This document shows, in pieces, positions 31,389-38,589 of a stretch of 45,123 nt of DNA. The DNA lies in NCBI RefSeq assembly GCF_001440035.1, contig NZ_LJYG01000051.1:5239-50361 (forward strand). The letters run 5' to 3'. The notes below the pieces were generated by a model. That model ran no database searches, had not been told where the DNA came from, and saw only the letters and a list, made by a program, of their open reading frames with translations. Numbering within the stretch: position 1 is the stretch's first letter; each line of letters starts with the position of its first letter. The position numbers and the translations under genes are program-made. Source of the DNA: Bradyrhizobium manausense. Lineage in GTDB: Bacteria; Pseudomonadota; Alphaproteobacteria; Rhizobiales; Xanthobacteraceae.

Positions 31389-33134
31389 ATGGCGATCCGC
31401 CGCCGTGAATTCCTGAAGAGCTCGGCAATCGCTGCCGTATCGCTCAGCCTGCCGCGGCTCGCGCGCGGCGCTGAAGCCGCCAGCATTTACGACATCGAGC
31501 GCTTCGGCAATGCGCGGATCCTGCACACCACCGACACGCATGCGCAGCTCAATCCGGTCTTTTTCCGCGAGCCAAGCGTCAATATCGGCATTGGCGAGAT
31601 GGCCGGGCGACCGCCGCATCTGGTCGGCCGCGCGTTCCTGGAGCATTTCGGAATCCGGCCCGACAGCGCGGATGCCTATGCCTTCACCTCCGTCGAATTC
31701 GAGAAGTCTGCCGGCCGGTTCGGCAAGCTCGGCGGCTTCGCTCATCTGAAGACGCTGGTCGACCGCTTGCGCAACGATGTCGGCGACAAGCGCGCCATGC
31801 TGGTCGACGGCGGCGATCTCTGGCAGGGCACGGGCCTCGCCAACATCATGCAGGGCCGCGACATGGTCGAGGTCGCCAATCTGCTCGGCATCGAGGCGAT
31901 GACCGGGCATTGGGAGTTCACCTATGGCGAGCAGGCGCTGCGCGACAATCTCGAGCACTTCAAGGGCGAGTTTCTGGCGCAGAACGTTTTCCTGACCGAG
32001 GAAGCCGCGTTCAACGACGCCCCGGCCTTCGACAAGGCGACAGGGCGCGTGTTCAAGCCGTCCATCATCAAGGAGCTCGGCGGCTATCGCCTCGCCGTCA
32101 TCGGCCAGGCCTTTCCTTATGTGCCGATCGCGCATCCCAAGCGGTTCACGCCGGACTGGACCTTTGGCATCCGCGAGGAAGAGCTGCAGAAGCATGTCGA
32201 TGCCTTGCGGGGCGCCGACAAGGTCGATGCGGTGATCCTGCTCTCGCACAACGGCATGGATGTCGACCTCAAGCTCGCAAGCCGCGTCACCGGCATCGAT
32301 GCCATTCTCGGCGGACACACCCATGACGCGGTGCCGCAGCCGATCCCGGTGAAGAACGCCAGCGGCACGACGCTCGTCACCAATGCCGGCTCCAACGGAA
32401 AGTTTCTTGCCGTGCTCGATCTCGCGCTCGACAAGGGCAAGGTCAGCGACGCCAGATATCATCTGCTGCCGGTTTATTCCGAGCTATTGAAGCCCGATCC
32501 GGCCATGGCCGAGCTGATCGGCAAGCTGCGCGCGCCTCACGTCACCGACTGGTCGGAGAAGATCGCAACGCCGGACCGGCTGCTCTATCGCCGCGACAAT
32601 TTCGCCGGCTCCGTCGACGAGCTGATCTGCACTGCGCTGCGCACCGAGCTCGATGCCGAGATCGCGCTGTCGCCGGGCTTCCGCTGGGGCACCACCGCGT
32701 TGTCCGGCCAGCCTATCACCATGGAAGACGTGCTCGCGGAGACCGCGATCACCTATCCCGAAACCTATGTGCAGGAGATGACGGGCGCCGAGATCAAGGA
32801 CGTGCTGGAAGACATCTGCGACAATCTCTTCAACGCCGATCCCTATCATCAGCAGGGTGGCGACATGGTGCGCGCCGGCGGGCTCAGCTACGCCTGCAGC
32901 CCGACCAACACGATCGGCAGCCGCATCTCCGAGTTGAAGCTCGATAATGGCAGGGCGATCAGCGCCAGCCATCGCTACAAGGTTGCGGGCTGGGCCTCGG
33001 TCAACGGCCAGCAGGGCGCCGCGGTGTGGGACGTGGTGGCCAAATATCTGCGCTCGGGCCGGATGTTTCAGGAGCGGCTCGGCGGAGGTGTCACGCTGAA
33101 GGGCGTCGAAGGCAACCCGGGCATTGCAGGGTAG
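31389..33134 (+). CDS. soxB: Thiosulfohydrolase SoxB
   Basis: Periplasmic dimanganese hydrolase of 581 residues that releases sulfate from SoxY-bound S-sulfonate. The signal is twin-arginine type (RRREFLKSSAIAAVSL). Metal-site motifs of the 5'-nucleotidase/metallophosphatase fold are present: TTDTHAQL, VDGGDLWQG, GHWEFTYG (typical of SoxB), LSHNGMD and GGHTHD; the substrate domain has NLFNADPYHQQGGDMVR. The ATG at 31389 is eight bases after GGAG; the frame is open further upstream only through the repeat. Last of the sox genes here; soxCD are absent from the window. Confidence 0.96.
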   Translation: MAIRRREFLKSSAIAAVSLSLPRLARGAEAASIYDIERFGNARILHTTDTHAQLNPVFFREPSVNIGIGEMAGRPPHLVGRAFLEHFGIRPDSADAYAFTSVEFEKSAGRFGKLGGFAHLKTLVDRLRNDVGDKRAMLVDGGDLWQGTGLANIMQGRDMVEVANLLGIEAMTGHWEFTYGEQALRDNLEHFKGEFLAQNVFLTEEAAFNDAPAFDKATGRVFKPSIIKELGGYRLAVIGQAFPYVPIAHPKRFTPDWTFGIREEELQKHVDALRGADKVDAVILLSHNGMDVDLKLASRVTGIDAILGGHTHDAVPQPIPVKNASGTTLVTNAGSNGKFLAVLDLALDKGKVSDARYHLLPVYSELLKPDPAMAELIGKLRAPHVTDWSEKIATPDRLLYRRDNFAGSVDELICTALRTELDAEIALSPGFRWGTTALSGQPITMEDVLAETAITYPETYVQEMTGAEIKDVLEDICDNLFNADPYHQQGGDMVRAGGLSYACSPTNTIGSRISELKLDNGRAISASHRYKVAGWASVNGQQGAAVWDVVAKYLRSGRMFQERLGGGVTLKGVEGNPGIAG

Positions 33135-33164
33135 GGATGGCTGCAGGCCGCCTCGGCACGTCGC

Positions 33165-33280
33165 CGCGCCAATTCCCCGCGGAGGCGGGGAATCCAGTAC
33201 GCCGCGGCCCATCGACTCTATCACTGCTGTCACGGAATACCGGATCGCCCGCCTTCGCGGGCGATGACGGCGGAGGTTGA
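33165..33280. repeat. Double hairpin element after soxB
   Basis: Two hairpins lie in series: ATTCCCCGC-GGAG-GCGGGGAAT (33172-33193) and ATCGCCCGC-CTTC-GCGGGCGAT (33244-33265). Both are G+C-rich and close to the soxB stop codon, so they can end the sox transcript, though T runs are missing. The second resembles a frequent Rhizobiales intergenic repeat. Confidence 0.7.
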
Positions 33281-33400
33281 GGCGACCATCGCGCCGCAAT
33301 AAGAATCTTCTAAATTTTCTTGTTTCAACAGTACATTACTTCTCCTCCTGCCCCCAGACGTAGTAGAATCCCTCGAAGTCACTCCACGACGGATCCTGCC

Positions 33401-34441
33401 ATGATCTTTCGCCAGCTCTTCGACAGCGTTTCGGGAACCTACAGTTATCTCCTCGCCAGCCGCCTCGGCGGCGAGGCGCTGATCCTCGATCCTGTGCTGG
33501 AGAAGGTCGATCGCTACTGCCAGCTGCTGCGCGAGCTCGATCTCAAGCTGGTCAAGGCGGTCGACACCCATCTGCACGCCGACCATGTCACCGGCCTCGG
33601 CGAGCTGCGCGACCGCACCCATTGCATGACCGTGATGGGCGACCAGACCAAGGCCGACGTGGTGGCGATGCGGGTTGCCGACGGCGACAAGGTGACCATC
33701 GAGGGTCTGTCGCTCGACGTGATGTACACGCCCGGCCACACCGACGATTCCTATTCCTATCTGATGGGCGACCGTGTCTTCACCGGCGACACGCTTTTGA
33801 TCCGCGGCACCGGCCGCACCGATTTCCAGAACGGCTCGTCGCGGGCGCAATATGATTCGATATTCAACCGTCTGCTCAAGTTGCCCGACGAGACGATGGT
33901 GTTTCCTGCCCATGACTACAAGGGCGACACCGTCTCCACCATCGGCGAGGAGAGGCGCTACAATCCCAGGCTCCAGGTGCGCTCGGTCGACGAATATATC
34001 GAGCTGATGGCCAATCTGAAGCTGCCCAACCCGAAGATGATGGACGTGGCGGTGCCCGCCAACATGCACGTCGGCCTGCATCAGGAAGAGCTGGAGAAAG
34101 AGGGCCGTGCGCTCAGTGCCGTCGAGGCGATCCGCATCCTGCACCGGCCCGACATCCTCTTGGTCGATCTGCGCGAGACCAACGAGCGGATCAAGCACGG
34201 CATGCTCGAAGGCGCGCTGCACACGCCCTATCCTGGTATCGAGGAAAGCCTCAAGCCCGGCGGCATGCTGCGCGAGGTTGCAGCCGCGACCGGCCGCCGC
34301 GTCGTGTTCTTCTGCGCCTTCGGCGAGCGCTCGGCGATGGCGGTTGCGGCGGCCAAGGCGGCCGGCCTCTCCAACACAGCCCATATCGCCGGCGGCATCG
34401 ATGCCTGGAAAAAGGCGGGCGGGCCGGTGGTGCACGCCTGA
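33401..34441 (+). CDS. ETHE1-type persulfide dioxygenase fused to a rhodanese domain
   Basis: Cytoplasmic enzyme of 346 residues. Residues about 1-235 are a metallo-beta-lactamase domain with THLHADHVTG (His57, His59, Asp61, His62), His113 (TPGHTDD), Asp130 and His171 (PAHDYKG); TGDTLLIRGTGRTDF is the signature of ETHE1 persulfide dioxygenases, which oxidise glutathione persulfide to sulfite with one iron. Residues about 238-346 form a rhodanese domain with catalytic Cys305 (FFCAFGERSA), able to move sulfur between thiosulfate, sulfite and glutathione. It lies 266 bases after soxB, separated by hairpins and an A+T-rich patch that may hold its own promoter (33300-33340). A link to the Sox pathway is likely from function and position. 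Confidence 0.93.
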   Translation: MIFRQLFDSVSGTYSYLLASRLGGEALILDPVLEKVDRYCQLLRELDLKLVKAVDTHLHADHVTGLGELRDRTHCMTVMGDQTKADVVAMRVADGDKVTIEGLSLDVMYTPGHTDDSYSYLMGDRVFTGDTLLIRGTGRTDFQNGSSRAQYDSIFNRLLKLPDETMVFPAHDYKGDTVSTIGEERRYNPRLQVRSVDEYIELMANLKLPNPKMMDVAVPANMHVGLHQEELEKEGRALSAVEAIRILHRPDILLVDLRETNERIKHGMLEGALHTPYPGIEESLKPGGMLREVAAATGRRVVFFCAFGERSAMAVAAAKAAGLSNTAHIAGGIDAWKKAGGPVVHA

Positions 34442-34529
34442 CGACAGCGTCAGCCACCTTGAGATAGGTCAGTAACCGGATAGATTCTTCGGCTAGAAGC
34501 GGATGACGCTTCACCATCCCGGACCCGCC

Positions 34530-34706
34530 ATGGCCAATTCAGCCAAACCGAGCGAACCGCCCAAAGTTGAATCGGCAAAGACGAAGACAGCGGACGCGAC
34601 GGCCAAAAAGCCACAGCCGCCACGCGACACCGACGACGATTACGAAGACGGCGACATCGCCACGCCAAAGCGCGATCGCTATGGGAATGATGACGAGCCG
34701 CTGTGA
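34530..34706 (+). CDS. Small acidic, disordered hypothetical protein
   Basis: 58 residues, not recognised. The first half is Lys/Ala/Pro-rich and the second has a run of acidic residues (DTDDDYEDGD) followed by TPKRDRYGNDDEP. No membrane helix, signal or motif is seen. The ATG at 34530 is chosen for the start of lysine-rich sequence (ANSAKPSEPPK); an in-frame ATG at 34503 exists. Its stop codon is followed eight bases later by a repeat element. The reading frame is short and could be fortuitous, but composition unlike shadow frames supports it. Confidence 0.55.
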   Translation: MANSAKPSEPPKVESAKTKTADATAKKPQPPRDTDDDYEDGDIATPKRDRYGNDDEPL

Positions 34707-34713
34707 GGCTTTC

Positions 34714-34842
34714 CGTCGTCCTGGCGAAAGCCAGGACCCATTACCCCAGAGAGCAGTTTGGCGAAGACGCCCGCCTCGGTATTGCCATCGAGCACAATCG
34801 AGAGATCACGCGGTATGGGTCCTGGCTTTCGCCAGGACGACG
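34714..34842. repeat. 129-base element with perfect 28-base terminal inverted repeats
   Basis: 34714-34741 and 34815-34842 are exact inverted repeats of 28 bases. Each end contains its own small palindrome (CCTGGC-GAAA-GCCAGG), so both a long stem and two short hairpins can form. The interior of 73 bases codes for nothing recognisable. It lies between the small acidic gene and an MFS gene. No transposase is near, so it would be non-autonomous if mobile. Confidence 0.88.
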
Positions 34843-34966
34843 ATGTGGAGGCATTTCGGGGTCCTTCGCCCCCGCCCGCACTAGCTGCCATGCGCCTGCG
34901 TTCATGGACAAATAACCCGCCTCGCCGATACTTTGCGCCTCCCTTCGGACGCAAAACGGAACTGCA

Positions 34967-36175
34967 ATGGTCGACGTTCTCGCCGCACCGCAACAGAGCA
35001 AGGCGGACAGCGCGCTGCGCACGCTGACCGGGATTTCGATCGCGCATTGGGTCAGCCATTTCCATCTGCTGGTCCTGCCGATGCTGTTTCCATTCCTGAA
35101 GAACCAGCTCGGCGTCGGTTATGTCGAGCTCGGCTTCGCGCTGACCGTGTCGGCCGTGGTCTCCGGCCTGACGCAGGCACCGACCGGCTATCTCGTCGAC
35201 CATTTTGGCGCGCGCAAGATCCTGCTCGCAGGCCTGACACTCGGCGGCCTCGCGCTGATCATGCTCGGCCTGCACCTGAGCTACGCCGCGCTGATCGCCT
35301 GCGCCGTGCTGCTCGGGCTCGCCAACAGCGTCTATCATCCCGCCGACTACGCCATCCTCGCCGAGCACATGGACGAGGCGCGGATGGGCCGCGCGTTCTC
35401 GGTCCACACCTTTGCCGGCTATTTTGGTGGCGCCGTCGCGCCGGCGATTGTCGCCGCTCTGATCACGCTGTCCGGCGGCGTCGGCGCGCTGCTGGCTTCC
35501 GGCGCGATCGGCGTGCTGGTGGCGCTGCTGCTGGTGGCGATGAGCATTCCCGATGCCGGTGCGCACAAGGCGAAGCCGGAAAACGCCGATGCGCCGAAGC
35601 AGGCGGTCATTACGCCGGCGCTGATGACGCTGACCGCGCTGTTCATGCTGCTGAGCCTGTCGGTGGCCGGCATCAACAATTTCGGCGTGGTGGCGCTGAT
35701 GAGCGGCTACGGCGCAAGCTATTCCGTCGCCAATGTCGCGCTGACGGCGTTTCTCGGCTCCAGCGCCGCGGGCGTGCTCGCGGGCGGCTTCCTCGCCGAC
35801 CACACCGAGCGCCACGGCTATGTCGCCGCCGCCTGCTTTGCCGCGAATGCCGCCATCGTGCTGCTGATCGCGCTGGTGACGCTGCCGGGCTGGGCCCTCA
35901 CCGCCACAATGGCGACGGCGGGCTTCCTCTCCGGCGTGATCGCACCGTCGCGGGACATGCTGGTGCGCAATGCCGCGCCTCCCGGTGCCGCGGGACGAGC
36001 CTTCGGCATCGTCTCCACCGGCTTCAATCTCGGCGGCATCGTCTCACCGCTGCTGTTCGGCTGGATCATGGATCAAAGCGCGCCACACTGGGTGTTCGGG
36101 GCGTCGGTGATCTTCATGCTGGCGACGGTGGTGCTGTCGCCGTTGACGGAACGGAAGGCGCAAGCCAGGGCGTAG
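34967..36175 (+). CDS. MFS transporter, fosmidomycin-resistance (FSR)-like
   Basis: Inner-membrane carrier of 402 residues with about 12 helices. The opening HWVSHFHLLVLPMLFPFLK is characteristic of the FSR-like group, followed by the motif A region TGYLVDHFGARKILLAG and, in helix 4 to 5, NSVYHPADYAIL. The second half has GGFLADHTERHGYVAAACF. FSR-type proteins export fosmidomycin or small metabolites, but most members have unknown substrates. The ATG at 34967 follows GGAACTGCA. It is transcribed alone and converges on another MFS gene across a palindromic repeat. Confidence 0.92.
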   Translation: MVDVLAAPQQSKADSALRTLTGISIAHWVSHFHLLVLPMLFPFLKNQLGVGYVELGFALTVSAVVSGLTQAPTGYLVDHFGARKILLAGLTLGGLALIMLGLHLSYAALIACAVLLGLANSVYHPADYAILAEHMDEARMGRAFSVHTFAGYFGGAVAPAIVAALITLSGGVGALLASGAIGVLVALLLVAMSIPDAGAHKAKPENADAPKQAVITPALMTLTALFMLLSLSVAGINNFGVVALMSGYGASYSVANVALTAFLGSSAAGVLAGGFLADHTERHGYVAAACFAANAAIVLLIALVTLPGWALTATMATAGFLSGVIAPSRDMLVRNAAPPGAAGRAFGIVSTGFNLGGIVSPLLFGWIMDQSAPHWVFGASVIFMLATVVLSPLTERKAQARA

Positions 36176-36189
36176 CTGCAAGCTCAACT

Positions 36190-36351
36190 GTCGTCCCGGC
36201 CTAGCGCGCAATTGCGCGCGGGGGGCCAGGACCCATACGCCGCAGCAATCGTTTTTCGAAGACGCGGAGTTACCAGCTTCGCCCCTAAGCACTCCCTGTG
36301 ATTATGGATCCCGGATCTGCGCGCGCCTGGGGCGCGCTTGTCCGGGACGAC
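36190..36351. repeat. Long palindromic element between convergent MFS genes
   Basis: The ends GTCGTCCCGG (36190-36199) and CCGGGACGAC (36342-36351) are perfect 10-base inverted repeats. Inside are further G+C-rich hairpins (GCGCGCAATTGCGCGC, 36204-36219; GCGCGCCTGGGGCGCGC, about 36319-36337). It is longer than the other elements in the window and may be composite. Confidence 0.75.
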
Positions 36352-36392
36352 AGGTGTGGGTGTAGCCGGCAGCGTCTATCCAGCGCACCCCT

Positions 36393-37757
36393 TTACGTCG
36401 GCGAAACCGCACGCTTCATCGGCGCCGGCTGCGCCGCGGCACCCCGCGTCAGCCTCGCCTTTTCCGTGTTCGGCCAGAGCAGCAGCAGGCCGACCACACC
36501 GGAGCCGATCATGATCACCGCGTTGATGGTAAATCCGGTCAGGTAGCCGTCGATCGTGCTGCCAGCGCGCTCGATCACCTTGCCCATTACGTAGGGCGCG
36601 ATGATGCCCGAGAGCGTGTAGAGTGCGCCGTAGATCGCGAGGATGGCGCCGCGCTGCGAGGCCGGGGTGAACTCGCCGAGCATCGGCGGGCAGACGACAT
36701 AGATCGCGCCGCAGAGGCCCGCGCCGACCACGAGCAGCGCGATCTGCAGACCCGAGCCCGCGACATGCGGCATCGATGCCAGGATCAGGCCGCCGACGAT
36801 CAGCGGCACCGAGCCCAGCACGCCACGCGAGACGCGCGTGCTGTAGCCGCGCACCATCATCACCTGCGAGATCCAGCCGGTCAGAATCACGATGGTGGCG
36901 CCAAACACCCAGGGCAGGATCGAGATCCAGCCGGCGTCGCTCTGCGAGAAGCCAAGTCCCTTGACGATGAAGGACGTGAACCACGTCAGTCCCAGCGACA
37001 GCGCCCAATAGGCGCCGAAGGTCGCGATCACGCAGCCGAGGAAGGTGCGCGAGGTCAGAAGCCGGATGTAGGGAATTTTCGGCTCACTGACGGCAAGCGT
37101 CTGCGTGTCCTCGAGCGGGCCTTCCTTGCCCAGCGCCAGCCAGGCGCAGACCCAGATCAGGCCGATCACGCCGAGCGCCCCGAAGGCATAGTGCCAGGAG
37201 TGATTGACGATGATCCAGTTCAGCGCCGGCACGGCCAGGATGACGCCGAAGGCCGAGCCTTGCGTCAGCACCGCGGTCGGCAACGCGCGCTTCTCGTCCG
37301 GGAACCATTTGTAGATCGCGTGCATCGCGACAGAAGCCGCGGGACCTTCGCCCGCGCCGAGCACGATGCGGCAGATCAACAGCGTCGTGAAGCTGACGGT
37401 GCCGACCATCGGAAACTGTGCCAGCGCCCAGATCACGGCGAGCGTCAGCAGCACCCAGCGCGTCGGCACCTTGTTGACGAGGAAGCCGACCACGATGGCC
37501 GAGATCGAGAACAGGAAGAAGAACGCGGAGCCGAGCAGGCCGAACTGCGCGGGCTCGAGCTTCATGTCGGTCACGATCGGCACGCCGGCGAGGCCGACGA
37601 CGATCTTGTCCGCGAAGTTCACCACCATCAAGAGAAAGAGGAGAAAAACGATGGTCCAGGCGCCCTTCGGCGTTGCCTTGGATGCTCCCTTGGATGCTCC
37701 CTTGGACGTCCCTACCGTCTTGGCTGCCGCGGACGGCGTTGCCTGAGCGCTCATCAT
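36393..37757 (-). CDS. MFS transporter, anion:cation symporter (ACS)-like
   Basis: Inner-membrane carrier of 454 residues, about 12 helices. The N-terminal tail has short repeats (SKGASKGASK), encoded by a 12-base tandem repeat. The first helix region NFADKIVVGLAGVPIV and the segment RIVLGAGEGPAASVAMHAIYKWFPDEKR (in parts, about residues 130-157) are typical of the ACS group, which takes up hexuronates, phthalate or other organic anions with protons. Two adjacent ATGs (37757 and 37754) follow GGGGAGA; the second has the more usual spacing. It is divergent from the ABC operon at 37861 (103 bases between). The substrate is unknown. Confidence 0.93.
   Translation of the reverse strand: MMSAQATPSAAAKTVGTSKGASKGASKATPKGAWTIVFLLFLLMVVNFADKIVVGLAGVPIVTDMKLEPAQFGLLGSAFFFLFSISAIVVGFLVNKVPTRWVLLTLAVIWALAQFPMVGTVSFTTLLICRIVLGAGEGPAASVAMHAIYKWFPDEKRALPTAVLTQGSAFGVILAVPALNWIIVNHSWHYAFGALGVIGLIWVCAWLALGKEGPLEDTQTLAVSEPKIPYIRLLTSRTFLGCVIATFGAYWALSLGLTWFTSFIVKGLGFSQSDAGWISILPWVFGATIVILTGWISQVMMVRGYSTRVSRGVLGSVPLIVGGLILASMPHVAGSGLQIALLVVGAGLCGAIYVVCPPMLGEFTPASQRGAILAIYGALYTLSGIIAPYVMGKVIERAGSTIDGYLTGFTINAVIMIGSGVVGLLLLWPNTEKARLTRGAAAQPAPMKRAVSPT
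37680..37703. repeat. 12-base tandem repeat inside the ACS-like MFS gene
   Basis: GGATGCTCCCTT occurs twice in tandem (37680-37691, 37692-37703), followed by a decayed third copy beginning GGAC. It is in frame and codes for the SKGA repeats of the cytoplasmic N-terminus, so unit gain or loss would not break the protein. Confidence 0.8.
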
Positions 37758-37850
37758 TCTCCCCGTATGTCTTTATCGTCGGCACGTTTGATTTGGCCGT
37801 CTTGAGAGCTAACAACGGCTTGAACGGCAACGCAACCCCGGCATTTCCGC

Positions 37851-37898
37851 GCCAAGTGTAGTGCCAAGTGAGGTGCCAAGTGTGGCGCCAAGTGTGCT
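37851..37898. repeat. Four tandem 12-base GCCAAGTG units at the start of the ABC ATPase gene
   Basis: Units GCCAAGTGTAGT, GCCAAGTGAGGT, GCCAAGTGTGGC and GCCAAGTGTGCT run end to end. Several GTG start codons fall within them, so the repeats overlap the likely translation start region of the ATPase gene. Confidence 0.85.
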
Positions 37899-38589
37899 AC
37901 GCAGCGTGGAGTTAATTCCGTCCGGTGCACAGATCTTGCTCAGCATCCGCAACCTCTCCAAAACCTTCACCTCGGCCGACGAGCCCGTGCATGTGCTGCG
38001 CGGCGTCGACCTGGACCTCGCCGGCGGCGAGCGCGTCGCGCTGACAGGCGAATCCGGCAGCGGCAAGAGCACGCTGCTGCATCTGATCGCAGGGCTGGAT
38101 GCCGCCGATGGCGGCACGATCCGGCTCGAGGACACCGAGGTCACCAGGCTTGCGGACGCCGGCCGCGCCGAGTTGCGCCGCGACCGGATTGGCCTGGTGT
38201 TTCAGCAATTCAACCTGATCCCGAGCCTGTCGGTCGCCGACAACCTCGCCTTCCAGGCGCGCATCGCCGGTCGGCATGAAGCGGCCTGGACCAGAGAGCT
38301 GGTCGAGCGGCTCGGCCTCGGCGGCCTGCTCAAACGTTATCCCGAGCAATTGTCAGGCGGCCAGCAGCAGCGGGTCGCAATCGGCAGGGCGCTGGCGACA
38401 AGACCGTCGCTGCTGCTTGCCGACGAGCCGACCGGCAATCTGGATGAAGCCACCGCCGACGAGGTGCTGGCGCTGACGCGCGATCTCGTCGCGCGCACCG
38501 GCTGCGGCTTCCTGATGGTGACGCACAGTCTGCATCTGGCCGGCACGCTCGACCGTCACATCGTACTCCATGCGGGGCGGATCGCATGA
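37861..38589 (+). CDS. ABC transporter ATP-binding protein (LolD/YbbA/AttE type)
   Basis: Cytoplasmic ATPase of up to 242 residues in the MacB/LolD group. Walker A is GESGSGKST (about 63-71), the Q-loop is FQQFNLIPSLSV, the signature LSGGQQQRVAIGRAL and Walker B LLLADEPTGNLDEAT, all intact; the LTxSVxDN-like segment fits LolD-type enzymes. The true start is unclear: the GTG at 37861 and others lie in tandem repeats, and a GTG at 37906 just before the conserved part is possible. Its stop overlaps the permease start (ATGA at 38586), so the two are coupled. It probably energises the FtsX-type permease. Confidence 0.9.
   Translation: MPSEVPSVAPSVLRSVELIPSGAQILLSIRNLSKTFTSADEPVHVLRGVDLDLAGGERVALTGESGSGKSTLLHLIAGLDAADGGTIRLEDTEVTRLADAGRAELRRDRIGLVFQQFNLIPSLSVADNLAFQARIAGRHEAAWTRELVERLGLGGLLKRYPEQLSGGQQQRVAIGRALATRPSLLLADEPTGNLDEATADEVLALTRDLVARTGCGFLMVTHSLHLAGTLDRHIVLHAGRIA

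Noticed and set aside
34456..34472. Second FNR-like box TTGAGATAGGTCAG
   Set aside because: Half of the palindrome is off at the last base and it is not placed before a strong gene, only before the short acidic frame.
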